Assembly (NCBI GenBank): GCA_902362875.1
Contig: CABIYF010000018.1
Coordinates: 1-56,483 of the forward strand
Direction of reading: 5' to 3'
Source: Eubacteriaceae bacterium
GTDB taxonomy: Bacteria > Bacillota > Clostridia > Lachnospirales > Lachnospiraceae
DNA length: 56,483 bases
Under the pieces are notes generated by a model. The model was not told where the DNA came from and did no database searches. It saw only the letters and a program-made list of their open reading frames with translations. A program made the translations under genes and the position numbers. Of the stretch, positions 8,664-16,934 are shown in pieces. How positions within the stretch are numbered: position 1 is the stretch's first letter; every line of letters starts with the position of its first letter.

Positions 8664-8692
8664 TTGACAGATGTTATTGGAAATGATATTCT
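8664..8692 (+). promoter_or_regulatory. Promoter for a candidate small RNA
   Basis: Perfect TTGACA at 8664-8669, 17-nt spacer, TATTCT at 8687-8692. No coding region begins before the terminator ending at 8790. Confidence 0.65.
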
Positions 8693-8698
8693 AATAAT

Positions 8699-8790
8699 AG
8701 AAAAGATGCTACCGATAGACGGTTAGCCTGATAATATTGGATGAATAATCGCTCCATTTTACCAAGACAATGAGGGGCGGTTATTTTTTT
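8699..8790 (+). ncRNA. Candidate small RNA of about 92 nt
   Basis: The unit runs from the predicted start after the promoter to a strong terminator. A first small stem pairs CTACCG with CGGTTAG around 8709-8726. The terminator stem pairs 8744-8755 with 8774-8785 (12 bp including wobbles), followed by a T-run. There is no ribosome-binding site or credible frame. No toxin-like frame exists on the opposite strand, so a type I antitoxin role is not supported. Targets are unknown. Confidence 0.55.
8744..8790 (+). terminator. Terminator of the candidate small RNA
   Basis: A 12-bp stem (8744-8755 with 8774-8785), 18-nt loop and a T-run to 8790. Confidence 0.75.
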
Positions 8791-8832
8791 AATTCAGAAT
8801 CTCGTTTACCGTGAGAATAAATAAAGAAAATG

Positions 8833-8860
8833 AAAAAGCAGTCAGGAATGGCTGCTTTTT
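8833..8860 (+). terminator. Short terminator hairpin in unit 1
   Basis: AAAAAGCAG (8833-8841) pairs with CTGCTTTTT (8852-8860), giving both stem and T-run. Confidence 0.55.
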
Positions 8861-8952
8861 GTTTTGCAAAAAAAGGGTAGAGTAGTTATGACTTGTTTAT
8901 ATGACATATAAAGCAGTTTTCATGCACCTTAAATTTGTGAAGAAGAAATAAA

Positions 8953-8984
8953 TGATATACTAATTGTTGAACATTTGTGTACTG
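8953..8984 (+). promoter_or_regulatory. Promoter -10 with shared downstream motif (copy 1 of 3)
   Basis: TATACT (8956-8961) is followed by aattgttgaacatttgtg. The same layout appears at 9663-9694 and 13214-13246. The motif lies in the initially transcribed region and may be an operator. Confidence 0.45.
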
Positions 8985-9015
8985 TAAAAAGAAAATATCG
9001 GGAGGTGAACACATT

Positions 9016-9513
9016 ATGTACTGTGCGAAATGTGGAAAAAAGTTAGAAGAAAATCAGAAATTTTGTAGTGGTTGTGGACAGCCTGTTAAAGAAGTAAAAC
9101 AAGCGGAAAATAATCGACAGAATAAATCTCAAATGAAAAAAGAACAATTTGAAAACGAAGGAAACTATCATAGGAAATATTCAGAAAATACGATTCAGAA
9201 ACAACCAACAAAAGCACTGGTTATAGAAGGGTTTGGAATATTATTATTGGTAATAACGAGGATGCTTGATCAAAGCAGGGATTATACGGACCAATTATGG
9301 GCTGCAAAAAATGGATGGGTGTTATATATAATAGGATTTATCCTTTTTGTAATAGCTTATGTTATGTTGAAAAAACATAAGAAAAAATATGGGCTTCAAG
9401 GAATTGGATATGCAGGATATATTATAAGCTGTATGGGAGTTGTAATTGTAGTAATATTTAGTGTTTTAATGATTTTAACAATGGCATTTTCGAATATGAT
9501 AATGGGAAGATAG
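9016..9513 (+). CDS. Zinc-ribbon membrane protein
   Basis: A 165-residue protein opening with a zinc ribbon (MYCAKCGKKLEENQKFCSGC, two CxxCG-type knuckles), then a charged linker and three hydrophobic segments (about residues 63-78, 97-117 and 126-155 including KKYGLQGIGYAGYIISCMGV). GGGAGGTG precedes the ATG at 9016; the longer frame from GTG 8977 overlaps the promoter motif. The ribbon should face the cytoplasm. No function is known. It is the first of four adjacent proteins with this kind of ribbon. Confidence 0.8.
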   Translation: MYCAKCGKKLEENQKFCSGCGQPVKEVKQAENNRQNKSQMKKEQFENEGNYHRKYSENTIQKQPTKALVIEGFGILLLVITRMLDQSRDYTDQLWAAKNGWVLYIIGFILFVIAYVMLKKHKKKYGLQGIGYAGYIISCMGVVIVVIFSVLMILTMAFSNMIMGR

Positions 9514-9545
9514 AGGGAGGAATATCTAAGATTATAAAGATAATG

Positions 9546-9573
9546 AAAAAGCAGTCAAGAATGGCTGCTTTTT
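9546..9573 (+). terminator. Short terminator hairpin in unit 2
   Basis: AAAAAGCAG (9546-9554) pairs with CTGCTTTTT (9565-9573), directly downstream of the first zinc-ribbon gene. Confidence 0.6.
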
Positions 9574-9662
9574 GTTGTGTAAAAAATCCGTGTAGTTATG
9601 ACTTGTTTATATGACATATAAAGCAGTTTTCATGCACTTTAAATTTGTGGAGAAGAAATGGA

Positions 9663-9694
9663 TGATATACTAATTGTGAATATTTTGTGTACTG
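9663..9694 (+). promoter_or_regulatory. Promoter -10 with shared downstream motif (copy 2 of 3)
   Basis: TATACT at 9666-9671 followed by aattgtgaatattttgtg. It matches the sites at 8953 and 13214. Confidence 0.45.
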
Positions 9695-9718
9695 AAAATA
9701 CGAGGGAGGAAATTGAAA

Positions 9719-10459
9719 ATGATATTCTTTTTTGAAATTACTGGCGGGATGATATTAATCTTTTTGATAGTGGCTTTTGGAGTGGCCACAAGTGAAGGGA
9801 TGCTTGATATATTAAGAGTTATTGGTGGATTAATAGGGATGGCAGCAATACTATTCGAGGCTCTTGGTATTATAGCGTGTCTGAGTTCAGGACGAACTAT
9901 TTTTAGTAAAGTATGGAAAAGCGTTTTGTTAGCAGGAATATGTTATTGTACAGAGCAGCAGATGGAGCTGTATGTTAGATTTATAATGGATAGATTTAAT
10001 CAAGGCTCTTTTTCATTTTTAGATGGAGCAATTGGTGGAAGTATACAATATTTTGCAATAATTATATCAGCATTTGTAGCTACCATGGCAATAGGAGGTG
10101 GATATCGAGAAGGACCAATATCTTGTATTTTAGGAACGATATTTTTTGTATTTGTGAACTCGTGGGCCAATAAAGAGGGAATTCAATGTTTGGTTAGAGC
10201 TTTAGATGGTGAAAAGAAAATTATATTGATAGGACTATTAGGTGGAAGCTTAATTTGTACAGTAGGTAACAAAATAATAAAAGTATATAGGAAGTCAAAA
10301 AAATATAAAAAACAGAATTTTGTAAAAGAAAAGAAAATTAAACGCATTATGTATTGTGCGAAATGTGGAAAGAAACTAGAAGAAAATGAGAAATTTTGTA
10401 CTGCATGTGGACGACCTGTTGCAAGGAAGAAACAGATAGAAAATAATTCAAAGAAATAG
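9719..10459 (+). CDS. Polytopic membrane protein with a C-terminal zinc ribbon
   Basis: The 246-residue protein has about five to six hydrophobic segments in residues 1-190, a Lys-rich linker and a C-terminal zinc ribbon with CAKCGKKLEENEKFCTACG. The ribbon starts with an internal methionine (codon 10349) and is nearly identical at DNA level to the N-terminal ribbon of the gene at 9016. This suggests in-frame fusion of a membrane gene to the start of a duplicated ribbon gene. The ATG at 9719 follows GGGAGG; TTG 9713 is also in frame. Function unknown. Confidence 0.75.
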   Translation: MIFFFEITGGMILIFLIVAFGVATSEGMLDILRVIGGLIGMAAILFEALGIIACLSSGRTIFSKVWKSVLLAGICYCTEQQMELYVRFIMDRFNQGSFSFLDGAIGGSIQYFAIIISAFVATMAIGGGYREGPISCILGTIFFVFVNSWANKEGIQCLVRALDGEKKIILIGLLGGSLICTVGNKIIKVYRKSKKYKKQNFVKEKKIKRIMYCAKCGKKLEENEKFCTACGRPVARKKQIENNSKK

Positions 10460-10530
10460 ATCTTATAAATTAAGAAAAGATTAGAGTGCATTATCAGATA
10501 TGATAATTAAGAAGATAAGGGAGAATAAAA

Positions 10531-11205
10531 ATGTATTGTACAAAGTGTGGAAAACAAATCAGCGATGACAGTCAGTTTTGTTGTTACTGTGGAGCAAGAC
10601 AAACACCTATAGTGAATAATAATACACCTATAAATACAGCTAATAAAAAAACAAAAATCAAGATACCTCTCAAGAACAAAAAGATAATCATTGGAATTAT
10701 AGCTGCGGTGTTAGTTTGTATGATCATTGTACCAATTGCTAAAGGAAGAAGCATCGAAAATACAATCGATCTTTTTATGGAAGCGATCAATGATATGGAT
10801 GCAGAAAAAATGATAGATACAATGTCAGAAGATCACGTGAATTATCTGATTAATAAAACATCTGGAGGAAGAGCGGAATACATAAAAGAAGGAAACCAGT
10901 ATTTATTAGAATTAAAAAAAGGTCTTCTAAGTGAAGCTGGTGGGGGATATTCTTTAGACGATATTTCATTAGATTACGAAATTGTAAGCGTAAGAGACTG
11001 TACGGAAGAGGAGATTGATAAGTTAAATGAGACATTACAGGAAGAAAATATTGATCCTGTAAATAATGTAAAGCAAGTAACGATTAGTTTGACTTTAAAA
11101 GCGGGTACAAGCGAAGTTAAATCATATAATGATATAGATATGCAAATGATGAAGGTTAAAAATAAATGGTGTCTGACATATGCTGATGAAATTGGAGATT
11201 TGTAA
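10531..11205 (+). CDS. Zinc-ribbon, single-span membrane protein with an extracytoplasmic domain
   Basis: The 224-residue protein has an N-terminal zinc ribbon (MYCTKCGKQISDDSQFCCYC), a basic linker, one membrane helix (KIIIGIIAAVLVCMIIVPIA, about residues 50-70) and a roughly 150-residue outside domain beginning SIENTIDLFMEAINDMDAEKMIDTM. The start of that domain resembles NTF2/DUF4878-like folds, a tentative match. A ribosome-binding site (AAGGGAG) precedes the ATG. The next gene begins 12 nt downstream, so the two are co-transcribed. Function unknown. Confidence 0.78.
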   Translation: MYCTKCGKQISDDSQFCCYCGARQTPIVNNNTPINTANKKTKIKIPLKNKKIIIGIIAAVLVCMIIVPIAKGRSIENTIDLFMEAINDMDAEKMIDTMSEDHVNYLINKTSGGRAEYIKEGNQYLLELKKGLLSEAGGGYSLDDISLDYEIVSVRDCTEEEIDKLNETLQEENIDPVNNVKQVTISLTLKAGTSEVKSYNDIDMQMMKVKNKWCLTYADEIGDL

Positions 11206-11217
11206 AGGAGGGAAAAT

Positions 11218-12207
11218 ATGTATTGCAAAAAATGTGGGGCGAAAAATAAAGATGATGCTAGGTTTTGTGCAAAATGCGGCTGTGATATGACACAGAAAAT
11301 AATAGCACAAGATCATAAAAAACAGAAAAAAACAGAGAAGAAACCAAAACCAGTAGAAAAGAAACCAAAACCAGCGAAAAAATCAACAAGCAATCCAATT
11401 TTAAAGAATGTAGTATTTGTTGTAATTTGTGTGGCAGTAGGAATAGGTGCAGCATTTATATACCAACAACAAAAAAAGGAAAAACAAAACAGTACAACAG
11501 CTAAAAATAACATAATAAAATCAACTGAATCAGCAACAGAGGACAGTACGATACAAACGACAAAAACAGAGGAAGGGTTTGATCCAAATCAATATAATAC
11601 ACAGAAACAAACATTGCCATATACAGATAACACAAGTATGAATTTGTCTGCCTGCACGAAAACAAATAATTATGAAAAAGCAACGAGTAAAGATGGAGCA
11701 TTTAGTTTTATATATCCAAAAACAATATTTAATGATAGTTCCGCAGATGATGAGAATGATGAATATACCCTTGAGTACAGAGATATAAAGGAGGACGAGT
11801 TAAAAATCAGTGTAGAGGTTTCAGTTGAAGAAGCGGAATATAGCGAAGATCCTGTAAAGAGTGTAAAAAGTAAATATTCTGATCAGAAAGAGTCAATAAA
11901 GACTCTGGGATATGATTATCCAAAAGGCGGAAAAGATCCTAAAATATATGATGGCAAGGCAAGTATGATCGTTATGGGATATGAAGATGATGAAAAAAAG
12001 GAAGCAAAATATTCACTGATTACAAGTGATGGAGAAGATACCTATATTATGGAAATTAAGTTTATAGATACGGATTATACAGATTCATACAAAGAGATTA
12101 ATTATATAGTAGATTGCATGTATCGCGGATGCTCATTTACGAATTCAAGTTATAAAGTAAGAACATATCAACAATTTAAAAATGATGAGATGGGTGAAAA
12201 GAAATAG
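11218..12207 (+). CDS. Zinc-ribbon, single-span membrane protein with an extracytoplasmic domain
   Basis: The 329-residue protein has a ribbon (MYCKKCGAKNKDDARFCAKC), a linker with repeated KPKP units (residues 40-60), a membrane helix (NVVFVVICVAVGIGAAFIY, about residues 65-83), a Ser/Thr-rich spacer and an outside domain with YEKATSKDGAFSFIYPKTIF, which looks like a PsbP/DUF-type beta domain (not certain). AAAGGAGG precedes the start. It is the second gene in the pair with 10531-11205. Function unknown. Confidence 0.78.
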   Translation: MYCKKCGAKNKDDARFCAKCGCDMTQKIIAQDHKKQKKTEKKPKPVEKKPKPAKKSTSNPILKNVVFVVICVAVGIGAAFIYQQQKKEKQNSTTAKNNIIKSTESATEDSTIQTTKTEEGFDPNQYNTQKQTLPYTDNTSMNLSACTKTNNYEKATSKDGAFSFIYPKTIFNDSSADDENDEYTLEYRDIKEDELKISVEVSVEEAEYSEDPVKSVKSKYSDQKESIKTLGYDYPKGGKDPKIYDGKASMIVMGYEDDEKKEAKYSLITSDGEDTYIMEIKFIDTDYTDSYKEINYIVDCMYRGCSFTNSSYKVRTYQQFKNDEMGEKK

Positions 12208-12242
12208 AATATTTTAGATGATTTTAAATTGAGGGAGATAAC

Positions 12243-13169
12243 ATGAAAAAAAGGAAAACAATTATTATAGCAGCAGTGATCATTTTCGTATCAGCGATCG
12301 TAAGTGTTTGTTGCATGAATTACATAGAAAAGAAAAATCGGATTGAGAAAGTAGAGGTAGGGGATTCAGTTAGTGCGGTCATAAAAGGAGATGGAATAAC
12401 AGAAGGGGCGAAAAAACCTAAAAAAATAACAAATCATGTAAAAAGTGTCAAGATGGGACAATATGTAAATGCAATTATAAAAGACGATGACAGCCTTTGG
12501 ATTTGGGATGACGTCGGAATTGGACCAAAATCAAATGGAAATATGGTAAAAATAGATGATAATGTAAAACAAGTAGCATTAAGTGATCACGATGTTGTGT
12601 ATATAAAAGATAATGGAGAAATGTGGGCATTAGGATTGGATTATTGGGGTGCTATAGGAATCAAGGAAAATGCAGGAAGATTTGAGCAGGCACAAAAAGT
12701 CGGAGAAAATGTAGAATATATATCAATAAATGACCATGAAGTATATGCAATACTTAATAATGGAGAATTATATCGGCGAAGAGGAACTATTTACGAAGAT
12801 GAATTTGATGATGAGGCAAGTTGGATCAATGGTGCTGAAAAAATATTAGATCATGTCCAATTTATGAGTACACCACTTGTATATTATACAGTTTTAAAAA
12901 CAGATGGAAGCGTATGGACATGGGGAGATAACTTTTCAGGAAGATTAGGAAACGGAACATTAAAGAATTCTAATATGCCAGAACAGGTAATAGATAATGC
13001 AAAACAAGTCAGCACAAGCAGGACACATGCAGCAGTATTAAAAAATGATGGAACACTTTGGATGTGGGGAGATAATAAGTATGGAGAATTAGGAGATGGA
13101 ACAACGAAGTGTTCTGTGGTACCGAAAGAGATTAAAGTTGGTGGCAGTGGAATTTTGGGGATAGAGTAG
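12243..13169 (+). CDS. Membrane-anchored RCC1-repeat protein
   Basis: The 308-residue protein has an uncleaved signal anchor (IIIAAVIIFVSAIVSVCCM) followed by RCC1-like beta-propeller repeats. The clearest are DGSVWTWGDNFSGRLGNGT and DGTLWMWGDNKYGELGDGT near the C-terminus, with weaker units before. GAGGGAG precedes the ATG. Only four to five blades are visible, fewer than the seven of a full propeller, so it may be partial or assemble as an oligomer. RCC1 repeats usually bind proteins. It probably faces outward beside the neighbouring surface proteins. Confidence 0.78.
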   Translation: MKKRKTIIIAAVIIFVSAIVSVCCMNYIEKKNRIEKVEVGDSVSAVIKGDGITEGAKKPKKITNHVKSVKMGQYVNAIIKDDDSLWIWDDVGIGPKSNGNMVKIDDNVKQVALSDHDVVYIKDNGEMWALGLDYWGAIGIKENAGRFEQAQKVGENVEYISINDHEVYAILNNGELYRRRGTIYEDEFDDEASWINGAEKILDHVQFMSTPLVYYTVLKTDGSVWTWGDNFSGRLGNGTLKNSNMPEQVIDNAKQVSTSRTHAAVLKNDGTLWMWGDNKYGELGDGTTKCSVVPKEIKVGGSGILGIE

Positions 13170-13193
13170 ATTAAGGTTTTTATGAATTATAAA

Positions 13194-13246
13194 TTTTCAG
13201 GATATAAAATCAATGGTATAATAAATGTGAACATTTTGTGAACGGG
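13194..13246 (+). promoter_or_regulatory. Promoter of the leucine-rich repeat gene with the shared motif (copy 3 of 3)
   Basis: TTTTCA (13194-13199), 17-nt spacer, TATAAT (13217-13222), followed by aaatgtgaacattttgtg. The post -10 motif matches those at 8953 and 9663, hinting at shared control of the cluster. Confidence 0.6.
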
Positions 13247-13269
13247 AAAATGAAAAGGGAGGAAAAAGG

Positions 13270-16200
13270 ATGAAGAAGATAATAGCGATGGCATTAACAG
13301 TTGCTATGACAGTAGGGATAATGAATGTGCCAGCGTATGCAGAGCTGACTGGTTTTAAAGGAATAGGACAGATTAGTGTAAAAGCGGCATCAGAAGAATT
13401 GACATATGGGGATTTTAAGTATTTTGTTGATGTTAATGGAACACCTGGAGTAACGATAACAGGATATACAGGAACAAATAGTATTGTGACAGTCCCTGAT
13501 AGAATAAATGGAAAGAATGTTATAGGAATAGGAAAAGAAGCATTTTCTGGATGCACTAATTTGGAGGAAATTAAGTTGTCAGAAAATGTTAGACAAATAG
13601 GTGGAAGAGCATTTTATAATTGTAGCAATTTAAAGCAAATCAAGTTACCATCGAAATTGAAATCCATGGGGAGCAGAGTATTTGAAGGAACAGGAATAAC
13701 AAGCATAACAATACCAAAGACATTAGAAAGTGTAAAGATATATGATATTGATATTAATTTTATAGCGCCGGGTGCATTGGCAGGAGCAAAAGATCTAAAA
13801 GAAGTAATAATAGAAGAAGGAATGACAAAGATACCATCATATCTAGTGGATGTAGATGAAGATAACCAGATACAAAAGATACAGATACCATCCAGTATAG
13901 AGTCAATAGGTGCCTCGTCATTTTCAAATTGCATGTGTTTGACGGAATTGCAATTTGGAGAAAAATTAAAATATATAGGGGATAATGCATTTTGTTGGTG
14001 TGAAGGATTGAAAAAAATAAGTTTTTTAGATAACAAAGATATCACATTTGAAAAAAGAATAGGTAGTTATGCGTTTAGACATTGCACAAATTTAGAAGAG
14101 GTGAATTTATCAGACAATATTAACCGAATAGATAGTTTTGCATTTGAAGGCTGCAGTAAGTTAAAACAAATAAAATTGCCTTCAGGATTAAAAATTTTGG
14201 AGGAAGGAGCTTTTGATGCATCGGGAATTACCAGTATAACAATTCCAAAAACATTAGAAGTAGCGTGTATAAAAAATGTTGGCCACAGAGGAGCATTATC
14301 AGGAGCAAGAAAATTAAAAGAAATAATTTTGGAGGAGGGGATGGAAAAGATACCAGACAGACTGTTATTCTTTGATGATAATAATAAAGTTCAGAAAATT
14401 CAGATACCATCCACTATAAAAGAAATGGATTCAGCGTTTTGGAATTTTAAAGGCACCATTTATGGATACAAGAATTCTTATGCAGAAACTTATGCAAATA
14501 AATATAACATACCATTTATATCAATAGGAACATTAGAAGTTTATAATTTGAATTTGCAAGATTACAACAAATACCAAGCCAATTATCTAAGTCAAAATGC
14601 ATCCATGCAAACATCAACAAGCATGATATATTCAGAAATAGAAAACAGTTATACACCGACGAAATATGCATTAGTTAACATGTTAAGTCTTGCATGGAAC
14701 AGTAAATTTAAGTATGCAGATGATTCGGAAATATGGGAAACAATATTGATTGATGCAATGTTAAGAAAATCATATGATAAACAGGCAAGTGATGATTTCT
14801 TAAAAGAATCAGCCAAGATGGAAGTCAAGTTGTTAAAATTTATTGACGATGAACAAAACATAAAACAAACAGATGCATTAACAGAAGCAAGTAAAAAGAA
14901 AATAAGTGATACACTAAAAGAAGCAAAAGTTGAAGATGTAGATGTAATGAATGGAATGCTGGATGCGGCAGAAATTACAAAAGATTTTGTAGATAAATAT
15001 ACGAAATATCTTGAGTTAAAATCTATAATTTCTACAGACACAACAGCATTTTTGAAAGAATTAAAAACTACCCAGAATTATAAAGAAATACCAGCATTTC
15101 AAAGAGCAGTTGATCGTGTTGTAGAATGTATGGATACAAATGGAGATGATATGCTGGCTAAGATTGGTCAGATTGTGTTGAAGAATAAAGTAGAAAGTAA
15201 GTTATTTACAGAATCATTCAATAGCACAATGGAAAAATTAATGGATGTTGCAATGCCAGGATTATCCAAAGTAGTAAATCTAACAAAAGATCCTACAATC
15301 TATCTGATGGATACCATTTGTGGCACAGGAAATCTGGCAGAAGTCAATATTTATCTGTATATGATTGATCGAATTGATGAAGCTGCAAAAGAGGCATACA
15401 CTAATTGTACAGCAAAGAATATAGCGAGCAATGGAGAAGAAAAAATTCAAGCAGTGAATGGTGGATATCGTTTTCTGATTGATCTTTCTACATATGGAAT
15501 AGGAATCAGTAGAAAATGGAACTATCATATTTCAAAAAATTTATTAAGTAAGAGGATATCCGACAAGTTAAATACTGTAAAAAGACCATTAAGAGATATA
15601 GTATCAGGAATGTTGAACTTAAATAAAGAATCAACTATTAATGAGGAAAAGCAGTATGTACTAAAAAGATGCAGCGAAAATGATAAATACATTAATGCAA
15701 TGAAAAATCTTACGGCATTCGCACGTGTGAATTGGTATGAAGATACTGGATCAGATAAAAATGGAGATAGAGCATTGTTGCTATTTATAGTAAAAAATCC
15801 TGATGGAACAACCAGTGTTACGGCAGAAGTCAAGGCAAAGAATGCAAAAATACAATATCCGAAAGTAGAAGACAAATCAGGATATACAACTCCAACAAAC
15901 TGGTATACAAATGAGAAATGTACACAGACGGCGCCAGCAAATCTGACAGTAAGTAAAAATCAAATATATTATACAGAGTATTATGCCGAAGGTGAATATG
16001 AAGTAAAAGCATCAGAAGGAATAAAGATTTGTAAAATTTATAAAGCAGGTCAATCAAGGAATGTAACTGCGAAGTCAGCTAGAAAAATAGTAGATAAAAC
16101 AAAATGTGAAATTCCATCTTACATTGATGGATACAAAGTAACAGAATTAGGAGAAGATATATTCTCTGAATTACCAGACATGACAGAGATTTATATTCCA

Positions 16201-16878
16201 CCGACAGTCAAAACAATCAACAAAGATGCTTTCAAGAGTCTGCCAAAGGAGACATTATATCGTTGTGATAAGAAATCATACGCAGAAGACTTTCTGTATG
16301 ATAATAAGTATAAGAATGTTCGCGTAGAAGATAATACTCCGAAACCAAAAACAGTGAAAGTATCACAGATTAAATTGACAGCAATCTCTAATAAAATTGC
16401 AGCAGGAAAGAAGATAAAATTAATCTCAACTATTAATCCAAAAAATGCCACAAAGAAAACATTAAAGTGGACAACAAACAATAAAAAGCTTGCAACTGTG
16501 GATAAAAATGGAGTTGTAACTCTTAACAAAAAGGCTGGAGGTAAGACAGTTAAGATTACGGCGGAAGCAACGGACGGAAGTAAAAAGAAAGCAACATTTA
16601 CGATCAAGATTATGAAAGGTGTTGTAAAGAAAATAAAGATTTCCGGAAGAAAGACAGTAAAAGCAGGAAAAACACTGAAATTAAAGGTCAAAGTAACAGC
16701 AAGTAAAGGAGCAAATAAATCCCTGAAATGGACAAGCAGCAATACAAAATATGCAACAGTCACATCTTCAGGAAAAGTAAAAGCATTGAAAGCTGGTAAG
16801 AAGAAAATCGTAAAGATTACGGCAATGGCTGTTGATGGAAGTGGCAAGAAAGCAACGTTTAAAGTTAAGATTAAATAG
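13270..16878 (+). CDS. Secreted BspA-like leucine-rich repeat protein with C-terminal Big_2 domains
   Basis: A 1202-residue exported protein. A signal peptide (MKKIIAMALTVAMTVGIMNVPAYA) is followed by BspA-type LRR_5 repeats (about residues 65-410; units such as AFSGCTNLEEIKLSENVRQIG). The central 450 residues are helical and have no family I recognise. A further LRR-like unit (VTELGEDIFSELPDMTEIYI) precedes two Big_2 Ig-like domains with LKWTTNNKKLATVDKNG and LKWTSSNTKYATVTSSG. There is no LPXTG or SLH anchor; the Lys-rich C-terminus may bind the wall by charge. GGAGG precedes the ATG. Confidence 0.88.
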   Translation: MKKIIAMALTVAMTVGIMNVPAYAELTGFKGIGQISVKAASEELTYGDFKYFVDVNGTPGVTITGYTGTNSIVTVPDRINGKNVIGIGKEAFSGCTNLEEIKLSENVRQIGGRAFYNCSNLKQIKLPSKLKSMGSRVFEGTGITSITIPKTLESVKIYDIDINFIAPGALAGAKDLKEVIIEEGMTKIPSYLVDVDEDNQIQKIQIPSSIESIGASSFSNCMCLTELQFGEKLKYIGDNAFCWCEGLKKISFLDNKDITFEKRIGSYAFRHCTNLEEVNLSDNINRIDSFAFEGCSKLKQIKLPSGLKILEEGAFDASGITSITIPKTLEVACIKNVGHRGALSGARKLKEIILEEGMEKIPDRLLFFDDNNKVQKIQIPSTIKEMDSAFWNFKGTIYGYKNSYAETYANKYNIPFISIGTLEVYNLNLQDYNKYQANYLSQNASMQTSTSMIYSEIENSYTPTKYALVNMLSLAWNSKFKYADDSEIWETILIDAMLRKSYDKQASDDFLKESAKMEVKLLKFIDDEQNIKQTDALTEASKKKISDTLKEAKVEDVDVMNGMLDAAEITKDFVDKYTKYLELKSIISTDTTAFLKELKTTQNYKEIPAFQRAVDRVVECMDTNGDDMLAKIGQIVLKNKVESKLFTESFNSTMEKLMDVAMPGLSKVVNLTKDPTIYLMDTICGTGNLAEVNIYLYMIDRIDEAAKEAYTNCTAKNIASNGEEKIQAVNGGYRFLIDLSTYGIGISRKWNYHISKNLLSKRISDKLNTVKRPLRDIVSGMLNLNKESTINEEKQYVLKRCSENDKYINAMKNLTAFARVNWYEDTGSDKNGDRALLLFIVKNPDGTTSVTAEVKAKNAKIQYPKVEDKSGYTTPTNWYTNEKCTQTAPANLTVSKNQIYYTEYYAEGEYEVKASEGIKICKIYKAGQSRNVTAKSARKIVDKTKCEIPSYIDGYKVTELGEDIFSELPDMTEIYIPPTVKTINKDAFKSLPKETLYRCDKKSYAEDFLYDNKYKNVRVEDNTPKPKTVKVSQIKLTAISNKIAAGKKIKLISTINPKNATKKTLKWTTNNKKLATVDKNGVVTLNKKAGGKTVKITAEATDGSKKKATFTIKIMKGVVKKIKISGRKTVKAGKTLKLKVKVTASKGANKSLKWTSSNTKYATVTSSGKVKALKAGKKKIVKITAMAVDGSGKKATFKVKIK

Positions 16879-16934
16879 TAGACTTCGCGTGATATGAAAG
16901 TTTCATTTTTTAAACAGAAAGGGGAAATTCAGGT

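Larger units (their letters stand above)
8821..8990 (+). repeat. Upstream unit 1 of a tandem duplication (terminator plus promoter)
   Basis: About 165 bp here are nearly identical to 9534-9700. Both copies contain a small terminator hairpin (AAAAAGCAG...CTGCTTTTT), a conserved AT-rich stretch with tatgacttgtttatatgac, a TATACT -10 box (8956-8961) and the motif that follows it. Each copy precedes a zinc-ribbon membrane protein gene, so a promoter-gene unit was duplicated. Confidence 0.8.
9534..9700 (+). repeat. Upstream unit 2 of a tandem duplication
   Basis: Second copy of the segment at 8821-8990, with the hairpin at 9546-9573 and a TATACT box at 9666-9671. It precedes the second zinc-ribbon gene. 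Confidence 0.8.

Noticed and set aside
8690..8790. Type I toxin gene opposite the candidate small RNA
   Set aside because: The reverse strand has an open stretch ending in CGG TAG but no start codon, ribosome-binding site or hydrophobic peptide.
10349..10459. Separate small zinc-ribbon gene
   Set aside because: It has no ribosome-binding site and is in frame with the upstream membrane protein, so a C-terminal domain is more likely.
13614..14045. Long antisense frames across the leucine-rich repeat gene and other AT-rich coding regions (also 16191-16847, 49940-50632)
   Set aside because: They mirror the codon periodicity of well-supported genes on the other strand and lack ribosome-binding sites.
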